A stretch of DNA of 64,000 nt from Azospirillum brasilense (GTDB lineage: Bacteria; Pseudomonadota; Alphaproteobacteria; Azospirillales; Azospirillaceae), in assembly GCF_001315015.1 (NCBI RefSeq), contig NZ_CP012915.1, positions 496,001-560,000 of the forward strand, read 5' to 3'. This document shows, one piece after another, positions 17,990 to 28,500 of the stretch (positions are counted from its first letter, which is position 1; each line of letters begins with the position of its first letter). Below the pieces are notes generated by a model. That model was not told the origin of the DNA. It searched no databases and saw only the letters and a list, made by a program, of their open reading frames with translations. The translations under genes and the position numbers were made by a program.

Positions 17990-18013
17990 AAAGGCCGCCG
18001 GAAGGCGGCCTTT
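17990..18013. terminator. Bidirectional terminator between pleD and rpmG
   Basis: AAAGGCCGCC (17990-17999) pairs perfectly with GGCGGCCTTT (18004-18013) around a GGAA loop. It lies between two convergent stop codons, with T/A-rich ends on both strands. Confidence 0.85.
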
Positions 18014-18037
18014 CTGATTCCGGCAGTCCGGGAAACC

Positions 18038-18205
18038 TTACTTGATCTTGGCTTCCTTGAACTCGACATGCTTGCGCGCCACCGGGTCGTACTTGCGGAA
18101 CGACAGCTTCTCGGTGGTCTTCTTCGGGTTCTTCTTCTTCACGTAGAAGAAGCCGGTGTCGGCCGTGCTCACCAGCTTGATGAGGACGGTGTTCTGCTTC
18201 GCCAT
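18038..18205 (-). CDS. rpmG: 50S ribosomal protein L33
   Basis: A 55-residue reading frame from ATG 18203-18205 to TAA 18038-18040. It begins [20 protein letters not shown] and continues with [14 protein letters not shown] and [18 protein letters not shown], matching L33 over its full length. It is the Cys-less form (no CxxC zinc motifs), expected to be the zinc-independent type. It is monocistronic and shares a terminator with pleD. Confidence 0.96.
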   Translation of the reverse strand: MAKQNTVLIKLVSTADTGFFYVKKKNPKKTTEKLSFRKYDPVARKHVEFKEAKIK

Positions 18206-18366
18206 GATCTCAATCCCGACTAAAAATCCGTGACCCGCCAGCCCGGCGGGGCGGCGTCGTAGCGGGGGAAGATACCCGCTACAGCCGCGATGTCAAGCCT
18301 TTGTAAAGTGGCCGGAAGGGCCGATCGGAGTCCTTTTTTCGCCCGCAATTCGGGGCGGAAAACGAC

Positions 18367-19956
18367 TCAGCGCTCCGCGACGGTGTTGGTGGAGGACAGG
18401 GCGACCGCGCGCTGATAAAGCGCCGGTTCGGCGAGAAGGCGCAGCGCCACCTTCAGGTCCAGCTCCGGTTCATGCTCCTTCCACGGGCAGGCCTCGCGCA
18501 GGCGGGCCAGCGCCTCCTCGTCGTCGGCGGCACGGGCGCGCCAGCCGGCGAACTGGGTCATCGGGCGCGCCCGGCCGTCGCGCAGATCGGACAGCAGGGC
18601 GACGGGATCGTCCTGGCCGGTGCGGCTGGTGCAGACCGTCGGCTGCACGCCCTGGCGGTGCAGGGTATAGCCGGCGGGCGTGTAGATGCGGCTCCAGGTC
18701 AGGAACAGCTCACCGTCGTTGGGCAAGCGGGTGACCGTCTGGACGCTGCCCTTCCCGTAGGAGGAGGCGCCCACCACCACCGCGCGGCCCGAGTCCTGGA
18801 GTGCCGCCGCCACAACCTCGGCGGAGGAGGCGGAGCGCCCGTCCACCAGAACCACCAGCGGCATGCCCTCGGCGATATCGTCGGGGCCGGCCTCGAAGCG
18901 CTGGCGGCTGTCGGGGTGGCGGCCCTCGGTCGTGATGATCTTGCCCTGGGCGATGAACAGGTCGGCCACGGCGACGGCTTGGTCGAGCAGGCCGCCGGGG
19001 TTGCCGCGCAGGTCGAGCACGAACCCGCGCAGGCCCTTGCCCAGGCTCTGCCGCGTCGACAGCACGGCGTCGCGCAGGTTGGACGCGGTGGCGGCGTTGA
19101 AGCGGTCCACCTTCAGCACGCCGACCTGCTCGGACACGCTGGCGTTCACCGTGTTGGGGACCACGCGCTCGCGCCGGATGGGGGCGCGGCGCGGCGGGTT
19201 GTTGTCGCGCGCCACGGTCAGCAGGACCATCGTCCCGGTCGGGCCGCGCAGACGGTCGCGCATGTCCGACTCGTTCAGACGGGCGGTCAGGTCGCCGTCG
19301 ATGGCGAGAAGTTGGTCGCCGCTGCGGATGCCGGCGCGGTCGGCCGGGCTGCGCGGCAGCACGTTGCGGATCAGTGTGCGCCCGTTCGCCGCCTCCAGCG
19401 ACAGACCGATCCCGCCATAGCCTTCGCGCTGGGCGCGTTCGCTGGTGGCGCGCTGCGTGCCGGTGTAGCGGGAATAGCCATCCAGGTCCGTCATCACGGC
19501 GTCGAGGACGACCTGATAGACCCGCTCCGGTACCGCCTGATAGAGAGTGGGAGAATAAAGACGAGCGCGTTCCACCGCCTTGGTGGTCAAGGCGGCCCAG
19601 CCGGCGGCGTCGGACAGCGACGGCGCGGCGTACTCGCCGATCAGGCTCCCGGACACGTACAGGCGGACGGTGTTGCCCTGGCGCTCGGAGCGGGCGGTCG
19701 GGTCGATGGTCGCAAGGCCCTTCAGGCCGTCCAGCCCGAGGCGGCCGAAATCGACCTGCTGGAGATACACCTCGGCGATCTTGCCGTATGCGACGGCAAA
19801 GACCTGCTCGCTGATGAAGGCGGCTTCGGTCGCGGCAGCTTCGGCCGGACGGGGCAGCGTCCCGCCGAGGCTTCCGAGACCAATCGCGAGCATGGCGGCC
19901 GCGAGCGGGACCGACAGACGCCCGCGCGGCGAAAATCCTCGTTTCCGTATGCCCAT
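18367..19956 (-). CDS. S41-family C-terminal processing peptidase
   Basis: 529 residues with an N-terminal signal sequence (hydrophobic ~16-38, ending AEAAA). A PDZ domain lies at ~175-255 (GYGGIGLSLEAANG, VLPRSPADRAGIRSGDQLL). The S41 core has DLRGNPGGLLDQAV, the nucleophile Ser in GRSASSAEVVAAAL and the general-base Lys in GASSYGKGSVQTV. Such proteases cut periplasmic substrates near the C-terminus. The last ~80 residues extend past the catalytic core and carry two Cys (VCTSR and ACPWK) that could pair in the periplasm. Substrate unknown. Confidence 0.93.
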   Translation of the reverse strand: MGIRKRGFSPRGRLSVPLAAAMLAIGLGSLGGTLPRPAEAAATEAAFISEQVFAVAYGKIAEVYLQQVDFGRLGLDGLKGLATIDPTARSERQGNTVRLYVSGSLIGEYAAPSLSDAAGWAALTTKAVERARLYSPTLYQAVPERVYQVVLDAVMTDLDGYSRYTGTQRATSERAQREGYGGIGLSLEAANGRTLIRNVLPRSPADRAGIRSGDQLLAIDGDLTARLNESDMRDRLRGPTGTMVLLTVARDNNPPRRAPIRRERVVPNTVNASVSEQVGVLKVDRFNAATASNLRDAVLSTRQSLGKGLRGFVLDLRGNPGGLLDQAVAVADLFIAQGKIITTEGRHPDSRQRFEAGPDDIAEGMPLVVLVDGRSASSAEVVAAALQDSGRAVVVGASSYGKGSVQTVTRLPNDGELFLTWSRIYTPAGYTLHRQGVQPTVCTSRTGQDDPVALLSDLRDGRARPMTQFAGWRARAADDEEALARLREACPWKEHEPELDLKVALRLLAEPALYQRAVALSSTNTVAER

Positions 19957-20108
19957 GGCGCGCCGTACGCGGCCTCCTTTCCCACAGGCGGACCCGGACG
20001 GTCGCCCGCCGGATTCGAATGGATAAGGAATAGCACTTCAGAAATGAGGGCCGGCGGGACAAAAGACGGGGGCAAGACTCTTTGTCGTGGAATGTCCACC
20101 ACTGTGAC

Positions 20109-22409
20109 TCAGCGGCCACGCTTCCGTTGCTTCTGGGTTGCGCGGCCCGCGAAACGGGCGCTTCGCGGGGGGCGGTCAGGGTGGCTGGATTGCAACGGAT
20201 GATCGGTGCTGCCAACGAAATCCCCGGCGGAAGCGCCCTCGGCGCGGGGCAGGGCGAACAGGGTGCTTCCGGTCAACGGATCGGCCTCCATCAGAACCAC
20301 CTTCACCGCGGCGCCCAGCCGGTAGCTGCGCCCCGTACGTTGCCCGACCAGGGCGTGGGCGCGCTCGTCATGCTCATACTGGTCGTCGGGCAGAGTGCTG
20401 GCGGGTATCAGCCCGTCCGCCCCGTTCTCGTCCAGCCGGATGAACAGGCCGAAGCGGGTGACCCCGGAAATCCGCCCGGTGAAGAGGGCGCCCACACGGT
20501 CGGCCAGGAAGGCGGCGGTGAAGCGGTCGATGGCGTCGCGCTCGGCGGTGGCGGCGCGGCGTTCGGTCATCGAGATGTGCTCGCCGATGTCGGTCAGCCC
20601 GGCCATGGCCGCGTCGTCCAGCCCACCCGGCCCCAGACCGTGGGCGCGGATCAATGCGCGATGGACGATCAGGTCGGCGTAGCGGCGGATCGGCGAGGTG
20701 AAATGAGCGTAGCGGTCGAGCGACAGGCCAAAATGGCCGATGTTCTCCGGGCTGTATTCGGCCTGCGACTGGCTGCGCAGGATCACCTCGCTGACCAGTT
20801 GCGATTCCGCCGTGCCGGCGGCGCGGTCGAGGACCGCGGTGAAATGGGCCGGGGTCAGCCGGGGCACCCGCGGCAGCGAGTAGCCGATGCCGGTCAGGAA
20901 TTCCCGCAGCGTCTCCTGCTTGTCGAGCGACGGCTGGTCGTGCACGCGGAACAGGCCGGGCATGCCCGCCCGCTCCAGACTGTCCGCCGCCGCGACGTTG
21001 GCGCAGATCATGAATTCCTCAATCAGCCGGTGGCTGTCGAGGCGTTCGCGCGGCGCGATTTCCGCCACCCGCCCGCGCTCGTCCAGCCTCACACGCCGTT
21101 CCGGCAGGTCGAGTTCCAGCGTGCCGCGCCGCTGCCGGGCCGCCCACAGACAGGCGAAGGCGCCGTAGAGGGGGGCGATGACCGTCTCCAAAAGCGGTGC
21201 CGTCGCCTCGTCCGGCACTCCATCGCGGGCGGCTTGTACCTGCTCGTAGGTCAGGCGCGCGGCGGAGCGCATCAGGCCGCGCACAAAGCGATGCCGCAGG
21301 AGCGCGCCGTAGCGGTCGATCCACAGATGCGCCGCGACACAGGCGCGATCCTCCTGCGGGCGCAGCGAGCAGAGGTCGTTGGACAGCGCTTCGGGCAGCA
21401 TCGGCACGACGCGGTCGGGGAAATAGACGGAGTTGCCGCGCTCGAAGGCCGTGCGGTCCAGCGCCGAGTTCGGGCGCACGTAGAAGGCCACGTCGGCGAT
21501 GGCGACGAGGAGGTGCCAGCCGCCCTGGTTCGCCGGGTCGGGGTCCGGCTCCGCCCATACCGCGTCGTCGAAATCGCGGGCGTCGGCGCCGTCGATGGTC
21601 ACCAGCGGAATGTGCCGCAGGTCGGTCCGTCCGGTCAGGGAGGGCACGGCGGCGTGCGATGCCTCGCGCAGGGCGGCGGGCGGGAAGTCGGTGGGCAACC
21701 CGTGGGTGTGGATGGCGATCAGGCTGACGGCGCGCGGCTCCGCGGTGTGGCCCAGCCGCTCCGCCACGCGGGCCTGCGGCAGCCCCAGCCGGGCGGCGGG
21801 CAGCAGGTCGGCCAGCACCAGTTCGCCCGGCTCGGCGTCGTTGCGGTTGGCCGGCAGGACCAGCAGTTCGGTCTTGTTGCGCTTGTCTGTGGGGACGATG
21901 CGCCCGCCGTCCGCGGCGGGGTAATAAACGCCGAGGACGCGTCCCACCGTGCCGTCCAACCGCCGGATGGTGCGCGCTTCGTAAAGCCGGTCGTTGATGC
22001 GGTTCAGCTTCGCCAGCACCCGGTCGCCCGTCCCCAGTGTCGGGTGGCCCTTCCGCTCAGGCATCAGGAAGATGCGCGGCGGGTTGCCCTCGCCGGTCCA
22101 GGTGACCGGGCGGGCGGTAACCTCGCCGTCCGCATCGGTGCCGGTCACCTCCAGCACGGCGACCTCCGGCAGCGACTGCGGCGGGGCGACGCGCTTGTTG
22201 CGCCCACGCTCCACGGAACCGTCGGCCTCCAACTCCTTGAGAAGTGCCTTCAGTCGCTCGCGATCGTCGCTGCCAGACAGCTTGAAGGCGCGCGCGAGTT
22301 CGCGCTTGCCGACCGGTGTCGTGCTGGATCGGATGAAGGAGAGGACCATGTCCTTGTCGGGAAAGCTGCCGGAGCGGCGTGGCGTGTCGTTCAAGGGAGT
22401 TCGTGCCAT
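20109..22409 (-). CDS. rnr: Ribonuclease R
   Basis: 766 residues in the RNase II/R layout: an N-terminal winged-helix (~15-75), cold-shock-like OB domains (~80-240), the RNB nuclease domain with metal-binding acids D273, D279, D281 and D282 in IDGADARDFDDAV, and a C-terminal S1 domain starting near GRISGVTRFGLFIRLDE. The enzyme degrades structured RNA 3' to 5'. Sequence upstream of the start codon turns abruptly AT-rich, so its usual neighbour is not present here and the promoter lies in or at the edge of the accessory region. Confidence 0.96.
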   Translation of the reverse strand: MARTPLNDTPRRSGSFPDKDMVLSFIRSSTTPVGKRELARAFKLSGSDDRERLKALLKELEADGSVERGRNKRVAPPQSLPEVAVLEVTGTDADGEVTARPVTWTGEGNPPRIFLMPERKGHPTLGTGDRVLAKLNRINDRLYEARTIRRLDGTVGRVLGVYYPAADGGRIVPTDKRNKTELLVLPANRNDAEPGELVLADLLPAARLGLPQARVAERLGHTAEPRAVSLIAIHTHGLPTDFPPAALREASHAAVPSLTGRTDLRHIPLVTIDGADARDFDDAVWAEPDPDPANQGGWHLLVAIADVAFYVRPNSALDRTAFERGNSVYFPDRVVPMLPEALSNDLCSLRPQEDRACVAAHLWIDRYGALLRHRFVRGLMRSAARLTYEQVQAARDGVPDEATAPLLETVIAPLYGAFACLWAARQRRGTLELDLPERRVRLDERGRVAEIAPRERLDSHRLIEEFMICANVAAADSLERAGMPGLFRVHDQPSLDKQETLREFLTGIGYSLPRVPRLTPAHFTAVLDRAAGTAESQLVSEVILRSQSQAEYSPENIGHFGLSLDRYAHFTSPIRRYADLIVHRALIRAHGLGPGGLDDAAMAGLTDIGEHISMTERRAATAERDAIDRFTAAFLADRVGALFTGRISGVTRFGLFIRLDENGADGLIPASTLPDDQYEHDERAHALVGQRTGRSYRLGAAVKVVLMEADPLTGSTLFALPRAEGASAGDFVGSTDHPLQSSHPDRPPRSARFAGRATQKQRKRGR

Positions 22410-23182
22410 GAAGGGTGGATCGCTTAAGTAAGCCCTGAATGCGGTAAATCCAACAGCAACGCCATGATACCGCTGTGGAAGCGCGTCAAAGCCGCTTGTC
22501 GGCCATGTTTAGAGTGGGGAAAGTGCCGCTGACGACAACGCCAACCAGTTTCAGGCTCGGTGCGATGGCAAAGAATAAGTTTGGAGAAACTGGTCGTAAT
22601 GACGTGGAATTCGCACGTAATATCCATATTAGGCATTTGATATTTCTTGAAAAGTCCGCAAAAATATAAAAATCATCCAATACATACATAAAATGTTATA
22701 GAAGCGATCATGCAATTAATTATGTGACTTGTCAATCATATGTATTAATATATTAAATAATTACAATAATGATTGTGACTTATGCGCCAGTGGGTGGAAG
22801 TTATTAGTTGCATTGCCAGATGGGGTTAAGGTTAGCAATTAACAGACTGCGTGTTTTTTCCGAATGAACAATCAAAGTTTCTTTACGTTAGCGGAAAACG
22901 ATTTTGTGATTTTTTGATTTTTATTAAAAATCTAGACTTTTTCATTTAATAGTCCAACTCTTTGCGGTGTGCGGCGTCCAGCAATCTAGGGTATACATTA
23001 TCTATTAAGATAATCCAATAATGACTTATAATCAGGAATTTTCTATCATATTCGTATTTTGTAATGATCTTATTCCCACCGTGGCTTGTGTTTGCGTTTG
23101 TGAAAGAGTAGTCTGAATGACACCTGCCAGGGCGGCTGGGTTTGCATTCCACCTTATCTCACAAGAACGCGAGGAATTTCAG
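22410..23182. other. AT-rich non-coding stretch at the start of the accessory region
   Basis: About 770 bases without a convincing gene. From ~22640 to ~23110 the sequence is mostly A and T, sharply unlike the GC-rich genes on both sides. Short open frames exist on both strands but lack ribosome sites and recognisable sequence. It probably holds the promoter of the small gene at 23183 and may be imported DNA. Confidence 0.6.
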
Positions 23183-23503
23183 ATGGCTACCGTGGTTATG
23201 ATGAAGCATCCGCAAACCGGTCTTACGAAAAAGGGGTTTGTCGGCTTTAGTTGGACGACGTTATTTTTCGGCGGCTTCCCTGCATTGTTTCGCGGAGATT
23301 GGGTTATTGGCTTGGTCTTAATTATTTTATCTGTTGTGACATGGGGTATTGCAGGGATTATTGCCGCCTTCCTATACAACAAGCATTACACGACAAAACT
23401 CATTGAGGGTGGTTATCAATTTGCTGACACTGAGGCGCTCAACACTATCGCTCGCGCTAAGCTCGGTGTCGGAACAGCGAGCGTCGCTCCGAGTCTTTCA
23501 TAA
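23183..23503 (+). CDS. Small two-helix membrane protein (106 aa)
   Basis: The ATG at 23183 has GAGGA seven bases upstream, which sets the start (MATVVMMKHPQTGLTK). A basic, soluble N-terminus is followed by GFSWTTLFFGGFPALFRGD and then a strong membrane segment (WVIGLVLIILSVVTWGIAGIIAAF, ~48-71); the first hydrophobic block (~27-42) probably makes a second, shorter helix. The C-terminal ~35 residues are soluble. Codon use is AT-richer than in neighbouring genes, in line with import. The GFSWT-FFG-FRGDW pattern recurs in short proteins of accessory DNA from many bacteria, but I know no function. Confidence 0.72.
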   Translation: MATVVMMKHPQTGLTKKGFVGFSWTTLFFGGFPALFRGDWVIGLVLIILSVVTWGIAGIIAAFLYNKHYTTKLIEGGYQFADTEALNTIARAKLGVGTASVAPSLS

Positions 23504-23793
23504 GGGCGTTATAGAGCGAGGCGCGGGGGTGGCTGCGTGAAATATTGCGTTGCCATATCCACCTTAGGTTTATGGAGAGTTGGGCGCTTGTGAATATCCT
23601 CAGAAACAGTGACGAGCGCTTGAATTTCGAGCTTTGGTGGACTTAGCAGGGCGCGGAAAAACGAGCATATTCCGGCTTCTTGCCTCCGCTGAGGCTGAAA
23701 ATGCGGGTTTCAGCGGGCGGTCTGGTCGGGACGGAGCGTTTTTCCTCGCTCCGAGGCTCCCGGAACCGCCGTTCAGGCGGATTGCGGGCGCGA

Positions 23794-24048
23794 TTATGCC
23801 GCGGCCAGCAACTTGGGCAGGCGGATCAGGTTGTAAGCGGTGGCGGTCAGGGTGAACATCCAACCGACACGGGCTGCTCCGCGATGGCGCGTCTTGCGCA
23901 AGCCGGCTCCCTTGATCCAGCCAAAGACCTCTTCGATCCGCTTGCGGACCCGCAGGCTGACGGCGTAGCCGGGGTGGCGGGTGGTCCGGCCGTCGATCGC
24001 CGAGCGGCGGTTGCTGGTGTTCCGGGCAACGTGCGGGTGATTGCTCAC
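23794..24048 (-). mobile_element. IS5-like transposase, 3' fragment
   Basis: The minus strand encodes 84 residues matching only the C-terminal end of DDE transposases of the IS5/IS1182 kind: NRRSAIDGRTTRHPGYAVS, then RKRIEEVFGWIKGAGLRKT (carrying the last catalytic Glu) and TATAYNLIRLPKLLA. The N-terminal two-thirds is missing, so it is inactive. It lies directly before an IS66 remnant in the opposite orientation. About 290 bases to its left (23504-23793) hold no gene I can support. Confidence 0.82.
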
Positions 24049-24149
24049 CGGGCTGGCTGAGCGCGTGATGCTCTTGGCCGGCTTGCGTATTGGCGGTGGG
24101 CTGGCGGTCCGGTGTTGCGTTGCGGGGCCGGAGGTGAATCAACAGCGGG

Positions 24150-24880
24150 ATGACGGTTCCGCCGCGCTATCGCCTGAGTGAGGCCGAGAAGGACGCCCCG
24201 CTGGCCGAGCAGGCGGCGCTGATCGAGCGCCTAGCGGCGCGGATTGCCGAACTGAAAGCGTTGGTCGGCAAGCCGAAGAAGACCTCGGCGAACTCCCATC
24301 TTCCGCCCTCGCAGGATGGCCTCGGGCGCCCGGCCCGAAAGACGAAGCGGCGGCGCAAGCCGCAGCCGTCCCGTCGTGGGGTGTCCCGCCCTCTGACCGA
24401 GGAACCGGATCGCACGGAGCGACGCTTGGCCGACGCGTGCCCGCATTGCCGCACGGCGTTGTCAGCGTCGGTGCAGCGGTGCCGGCACCGCTACGACCAC
24501 ATCGACCTGCCCGAGGTCCGCCCGGTGGTGACGCGGGTCGAGCTGTTCGGTGGCCGCTGCGGGCAGTGCGGGCGGCGCCACCGGGCCGGGCCGCCCGTCG
24601 CCATGCCGCCGGGGACGCCGTTCGGACCCGGCATCCGCTCCCTGCTCGCCTACCTCCACCACAGCCATCATGTCGGCTTCGAGCGGCTGGCGCGCATGCT
24701 CCAGGAGCTGTTCGGGGTGACCATCTCCGAGGGCGCCATCGCCAACGCGTTCCGCCGCATGGGCACGGCGTTCGACACGGCCTGCGCGGCGATCAAGGCC
24801 AAACTCTTGAGGGCTTCCATCATCGCCTCGGACGAGACCGCCACGCGGGTTCACGGCGTGACCCAGTGGCAGTGGGTGGC
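24150..24880 (+). mobile_element. IS66-family transposase, truncated
   Basis: About 244 residues match the N-terminal and central part of IS66 TnpC: the leucine-zipper region (ALIERLAARIAELKALV), the KTSANSHLPPSQDG motif, a zinc-binding domain with paired CxxC (ACPHCRTAL and GGRCGQCGRRH), and the first catalytic Asp in IIASDETATRVHG. The protein stops matching after TQWQWV near 24878, where the sequence becomes the complement of a radical-SAM gene. The catalytic D and E of the second half are lost, so it cannot transpose. Confidence 0.88.
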
Positions 24881-25440
24881 CGCCAGCCAGTCGATCTTCT
24901 CCAGCACGATGGCGGTGTCGCGGCGTCGGTACCGGTCGCGGAAGTCGATCTTGGCGCAGAAGGAACAGCGGTAGGGACAGCCGCGCGACGCTTCGACCTC
25001 GGCCCCCGCACCGAGCGGGTCGGTGCCGTAGCGGTGGTGATGGTGGTGATGGCGGTTCAGCCATTCGGCGGGCCAGGACAGCGCCGGCAGATCGACGAAG
25101 CGGCCAGCGTGCGGGCCGCCGGTGACGACGGTTCCGCCGCCGCCGCGGAAGGCCAGCGCCGGAACGTCGTCCAGCCGGTCGGCAAGGCGTTTTACGATCT
25201 CCTCGCATTCACCCCGCACGACAACGTCCACGCCCAGCTTGTCCAGGGCCGCACCGGGGGTGGTCGATCCATGCGGACCCACCGCGACGGTCCGGCCGCC
25301 GCGTCCATCCAGTGCCAGCAGGAAATCACGGGGGATTCACAGCTCCGGCGGGGCACAACGCCAGAACAGGTAGGTCGGCGCGGTCGTCACCACGGTCATG
25401 GCGGGTGCGAAGCTTCGGCATGGGCCATCCATCGAATGAC
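24881..25440 (-). pseudogene. B12-binding radical SAM protein, internal fragment
   Basis: On the minus strand a B12-binding radical SAM frame is readable: APTYLFWRCAPPEL, VAVGPHGSTTPGAAL, VVVRGECEEIVKRLA, a run of six His before RYG, and the cluster motif CPYRCSFC (CxxxCxxC). Three lesions are visible. An in-frame TGA stands where this family has Arg after CAPPEL (about 25339-25341). The C-terminus is cut at ~24881 by the IS66 remnant. The N-terminal part of the B12 domain is missing, as similarity fades upstream of ~25430, just before the mfd-like stop. It is a dead remnant. Confidence 0.82.
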
Positions 25441-25510
25441 ACTCCCGGCCATCATAACGGGGATCGCCGCGTGTCGCGCCACAAGGTGGCCATGTGGAGC
25501 GACTGTCCGC

Positions 25511-28500
25511 TCAGGCCGTGCCGACAGGCGGAAGCTGATCGAGCAGGGCACGCGCATTGTCCAGGATCTCCGACGGTCCGTCGGCGCCCAGCGCAAAGAC
25601 AAGGCGGTCGTCCGTCCGGCGCACCTGCCCGGTCCACAGACGCTCCAGCGCTGCTTCGCGCACGGCACGGCAGGGCGTGTCGTTCAGGGTCAGCGATACA
25701 CCCGAGGGTCCGGCGGCCAGGGCGGCGACGCCCAGCCGCCGGCAGCGCGCGCGGAGGGCGGCGACCGCCAGCAACAGCTCGACCTCCTCCGGCAACGGCC
25801 CGAAGCGGTCCTCGATCTCTTCGCGCAACGGCTCGACCGCCGCTTCGTCGCGCAGACGCGAGAGGCGGCGGTGCAGGCCGATGCGCAACTCCTCCTCCGG
25901 AAGGTAGGCGGCGGGAATGGTCTGCGGCACGCCGAGGCGCAGTTCGGGGGAATCGTCCGTCTCGGCGCCGGCCAGCGCGCGGGCCAGCAGATGCTGGTAC
26001 AGCTCGGTTCCGACCAAGCGCAGATGGCCGCTCTGATCGGTTCCCAGCAGATCGCCCGCCCCGCGCTGGTCGAGATCGAGCAAACTGAGGGCGAAGCCGC
26101 CGCCCAGGCTTTCGATCGCCTCAAGCGAGCCCAGCCGCCGCTCGGTTCGCTCGCCGAGCGGAGTGTCCGGATCGGTCAGCAGATAGGCGTAGGCCTGCGT
26201 TCCCCCGCGCCCGACCCGGCCGCGGAGCTGGTGGAGCTGCCCAAGCCCGAACAGGTCGGGGCGGCGGATCACGATGGTGTTGGCGCGGGGAATGTCGATG
26301 CCGGTCTCGATGATGGGGGTTGAGACCAGCACGTCGACCGTTCCTTCCGCCACGTCGACCATGACCTGATCGAGTTCGGCAACGGGGAGACGGCCGTGCG
26401 CGACGGCGACCGACAGACCGGGAGCGAGCGCGCGCACCTCGGCCTCCAGCGCAGGCAGATCGGCGATCCGCGGAGCGACACAGAAGCTCTGTCCGCCCCG
26501 CGCCTTTTCGCGCATCAAGGCGGACCGGAGAACCGAAGGGGCATAGGGGGCGACCCGCGTGCGCACCGGGCGCCGCCGCACCGGGGGGGTATCGATGACG
26601 CTGACTCCGCGCAGCCCCGCCAGCGCCCCCTGCAGCGTCCGCGGAACCGGCGTGGCGCTGAGCGCCAGACAGTGGACGCCGATCGAAAGCCGGGCCAATG
26701 CCCGCTTCTGCACGGTGCCGAAGCGCTGCTCCTCGTCGACGACGACCAACGCCAGGTCGGCGAAGCGCACCGTCTTCGACAAGAGGGCATGGGTGCCGAC
26801 CGCGATCGCCACAGATCCGTCGGCGAGGCCTTCGCGCACGGTTTTTGCGGCCGACGCCGCCATGCCGCCGGTCAACGGCTCAATGCGCAGGCCCAAGCCG
26901 GCCAGCCGCCGTCGGAACACCTCCAAGTGCTGGCGGGCGAGCACGCTGGTCGGAGCAAGAACGGCAACCTGCCGGCCGGTGAAGGCGACCGCCGCCGCGG
27001 CGCGCAGCGCCACTTCGGTCTTGCCGTAGCCGACGTCGGCGCAGACCAGATGGTCCATGGGGCGCCCGCTGGCGAGTTCGGCCATCACGGCGCTGATGGC
27101 GCGCCGCTGGCCTGCGGTCTCCTCGTAGGGGAAGCGGGCGGCGACGCGCCGCATCGGTCCGGCTGGCGGCGCGATCACGGGGGCTTTCGTGCGGGTTCGG
27201 CGCTTGGCTTGGCGCACGAGGCTTTTCGCGGTTCGGCCGATCTCGCGCTCCAACTCCGCACGGCGGGTGATCCAATTCCCGCCCTTGAGCCCATCGAGCG
27301 CCACCCGGGCGTCGCTGCTGCCGTAGCGCCACACGCGGTCGAGATCGGCCGCCGGCACCAGGAGCCGATTCTCGCGGGCATACTCCATCACCAGAACGTC
27401 TTCCGGCTGGCCTCCGGCCTCAACCGTGTCGAGCCCGCGCACCGCACCGATCCCGTAGTCGAGATGGACCGCAAGATCGTTGCACGACAGGTCGACGGGT
27501 GCCAGCGGGGCGGCCGGGCCGGCTCCGCCTTCCGGTCGGGGGCGTTGGGCGAGCACCGTAACCCCGTCGAACGTGAAGCCCGCCGCCACCCGAAGCACCA
27601 GGGCTGCCGGTGTCGCGGGAGGCCCATCCACCGGCCACCGGTCGAGCACTGGCACCGGCCGGCCGGTCGCCGCCGCCACCCGCTCCGCCATCCTGGCCGC
27701 GTCGGCGGCGTTCGCGGCAGCGATGATCACGGATTCGCCCGCGGCGATCCTCTCTCCGGCGAGGCGGGGGAGGGTGCGTTCGGACACCGCCGGCGGCTCG
27801 CTGGACGAGGCTTGCCCGCCAGGCTCCAGGGTCAGAACCGCGCGTCCCCGCAACCCTGTCTCCCACGCGTTGCGGTCGAGGTGCATGGCGGATGCGTCGG
27901 CTTCCTCCAAGTCGTCGAACCGCGCTTCCAGCCGGTCGCCAACCCCCTCGTCAATGACGACTGGACTGTCGGCAAGAAGCTCAAGCACGCTCGGCAAGCG
28001 GTCGTAGGCCAGGGGCAGCAGGCGCTCGAAAGCGTAGGGGCGTCGTCCGGCGGCGAGTTCCTCCGCAAGCCCTGCGGCAATCGGGTCTCTGCGGCTCTCC
28101 AGCCCTTGGATCAACCGTGCGACGATCTCCGGTGCCGCCGGGATTTCGGTCACCGGATGAACGGTGATCCGGTTGCAGTCGCCCGTCGAGCGCTGGCTTG
28201 CCGGATCGAAGGTCCGTATGCGTGCGACCCGGCCATCGACGATGTCGCAGCGTACCGGACGGTCGGCGTTGCCCGGAAAGATCTCCACCACGGAACCGCG
28301 GAATGCGGCCTCCCCCGGTTCGTCGATCCGCTCGTCGAGGATGTAGCCGCCGGCAATCAGGCGCTTCCGCCACGTCTCCTCGTCATAGAGTGTGCCCGTC
28401 TCGATGACCAACGCGACGTCAGGCCAGGCGTCGGGCGGCGGAAGACGTTGCAGCGCCGCCTCGGCGGTCGCCAGAACCAGCCGCCCGGCGCCTTTGGCCG

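Noticed and set aside
18472..22427. Long plus-strand frames over the S41 protease and RNase R genes
   Set aside because: Shadows of the minus-strand genes; translations lack any recognisable motif.
22946..23152. 68-codon minus-strand frame in the AT-rich stretch
   Set aside because: No ribosome site, and it overlaps the upstream region of the better-supported gene at 23183.
25021..25060. Zinc-finger or metal-storage role for the poly-His run
   Set aside because: It is part of the decayed radical-SAM frame (family members have His-rich loops at this place), not a separate gene.
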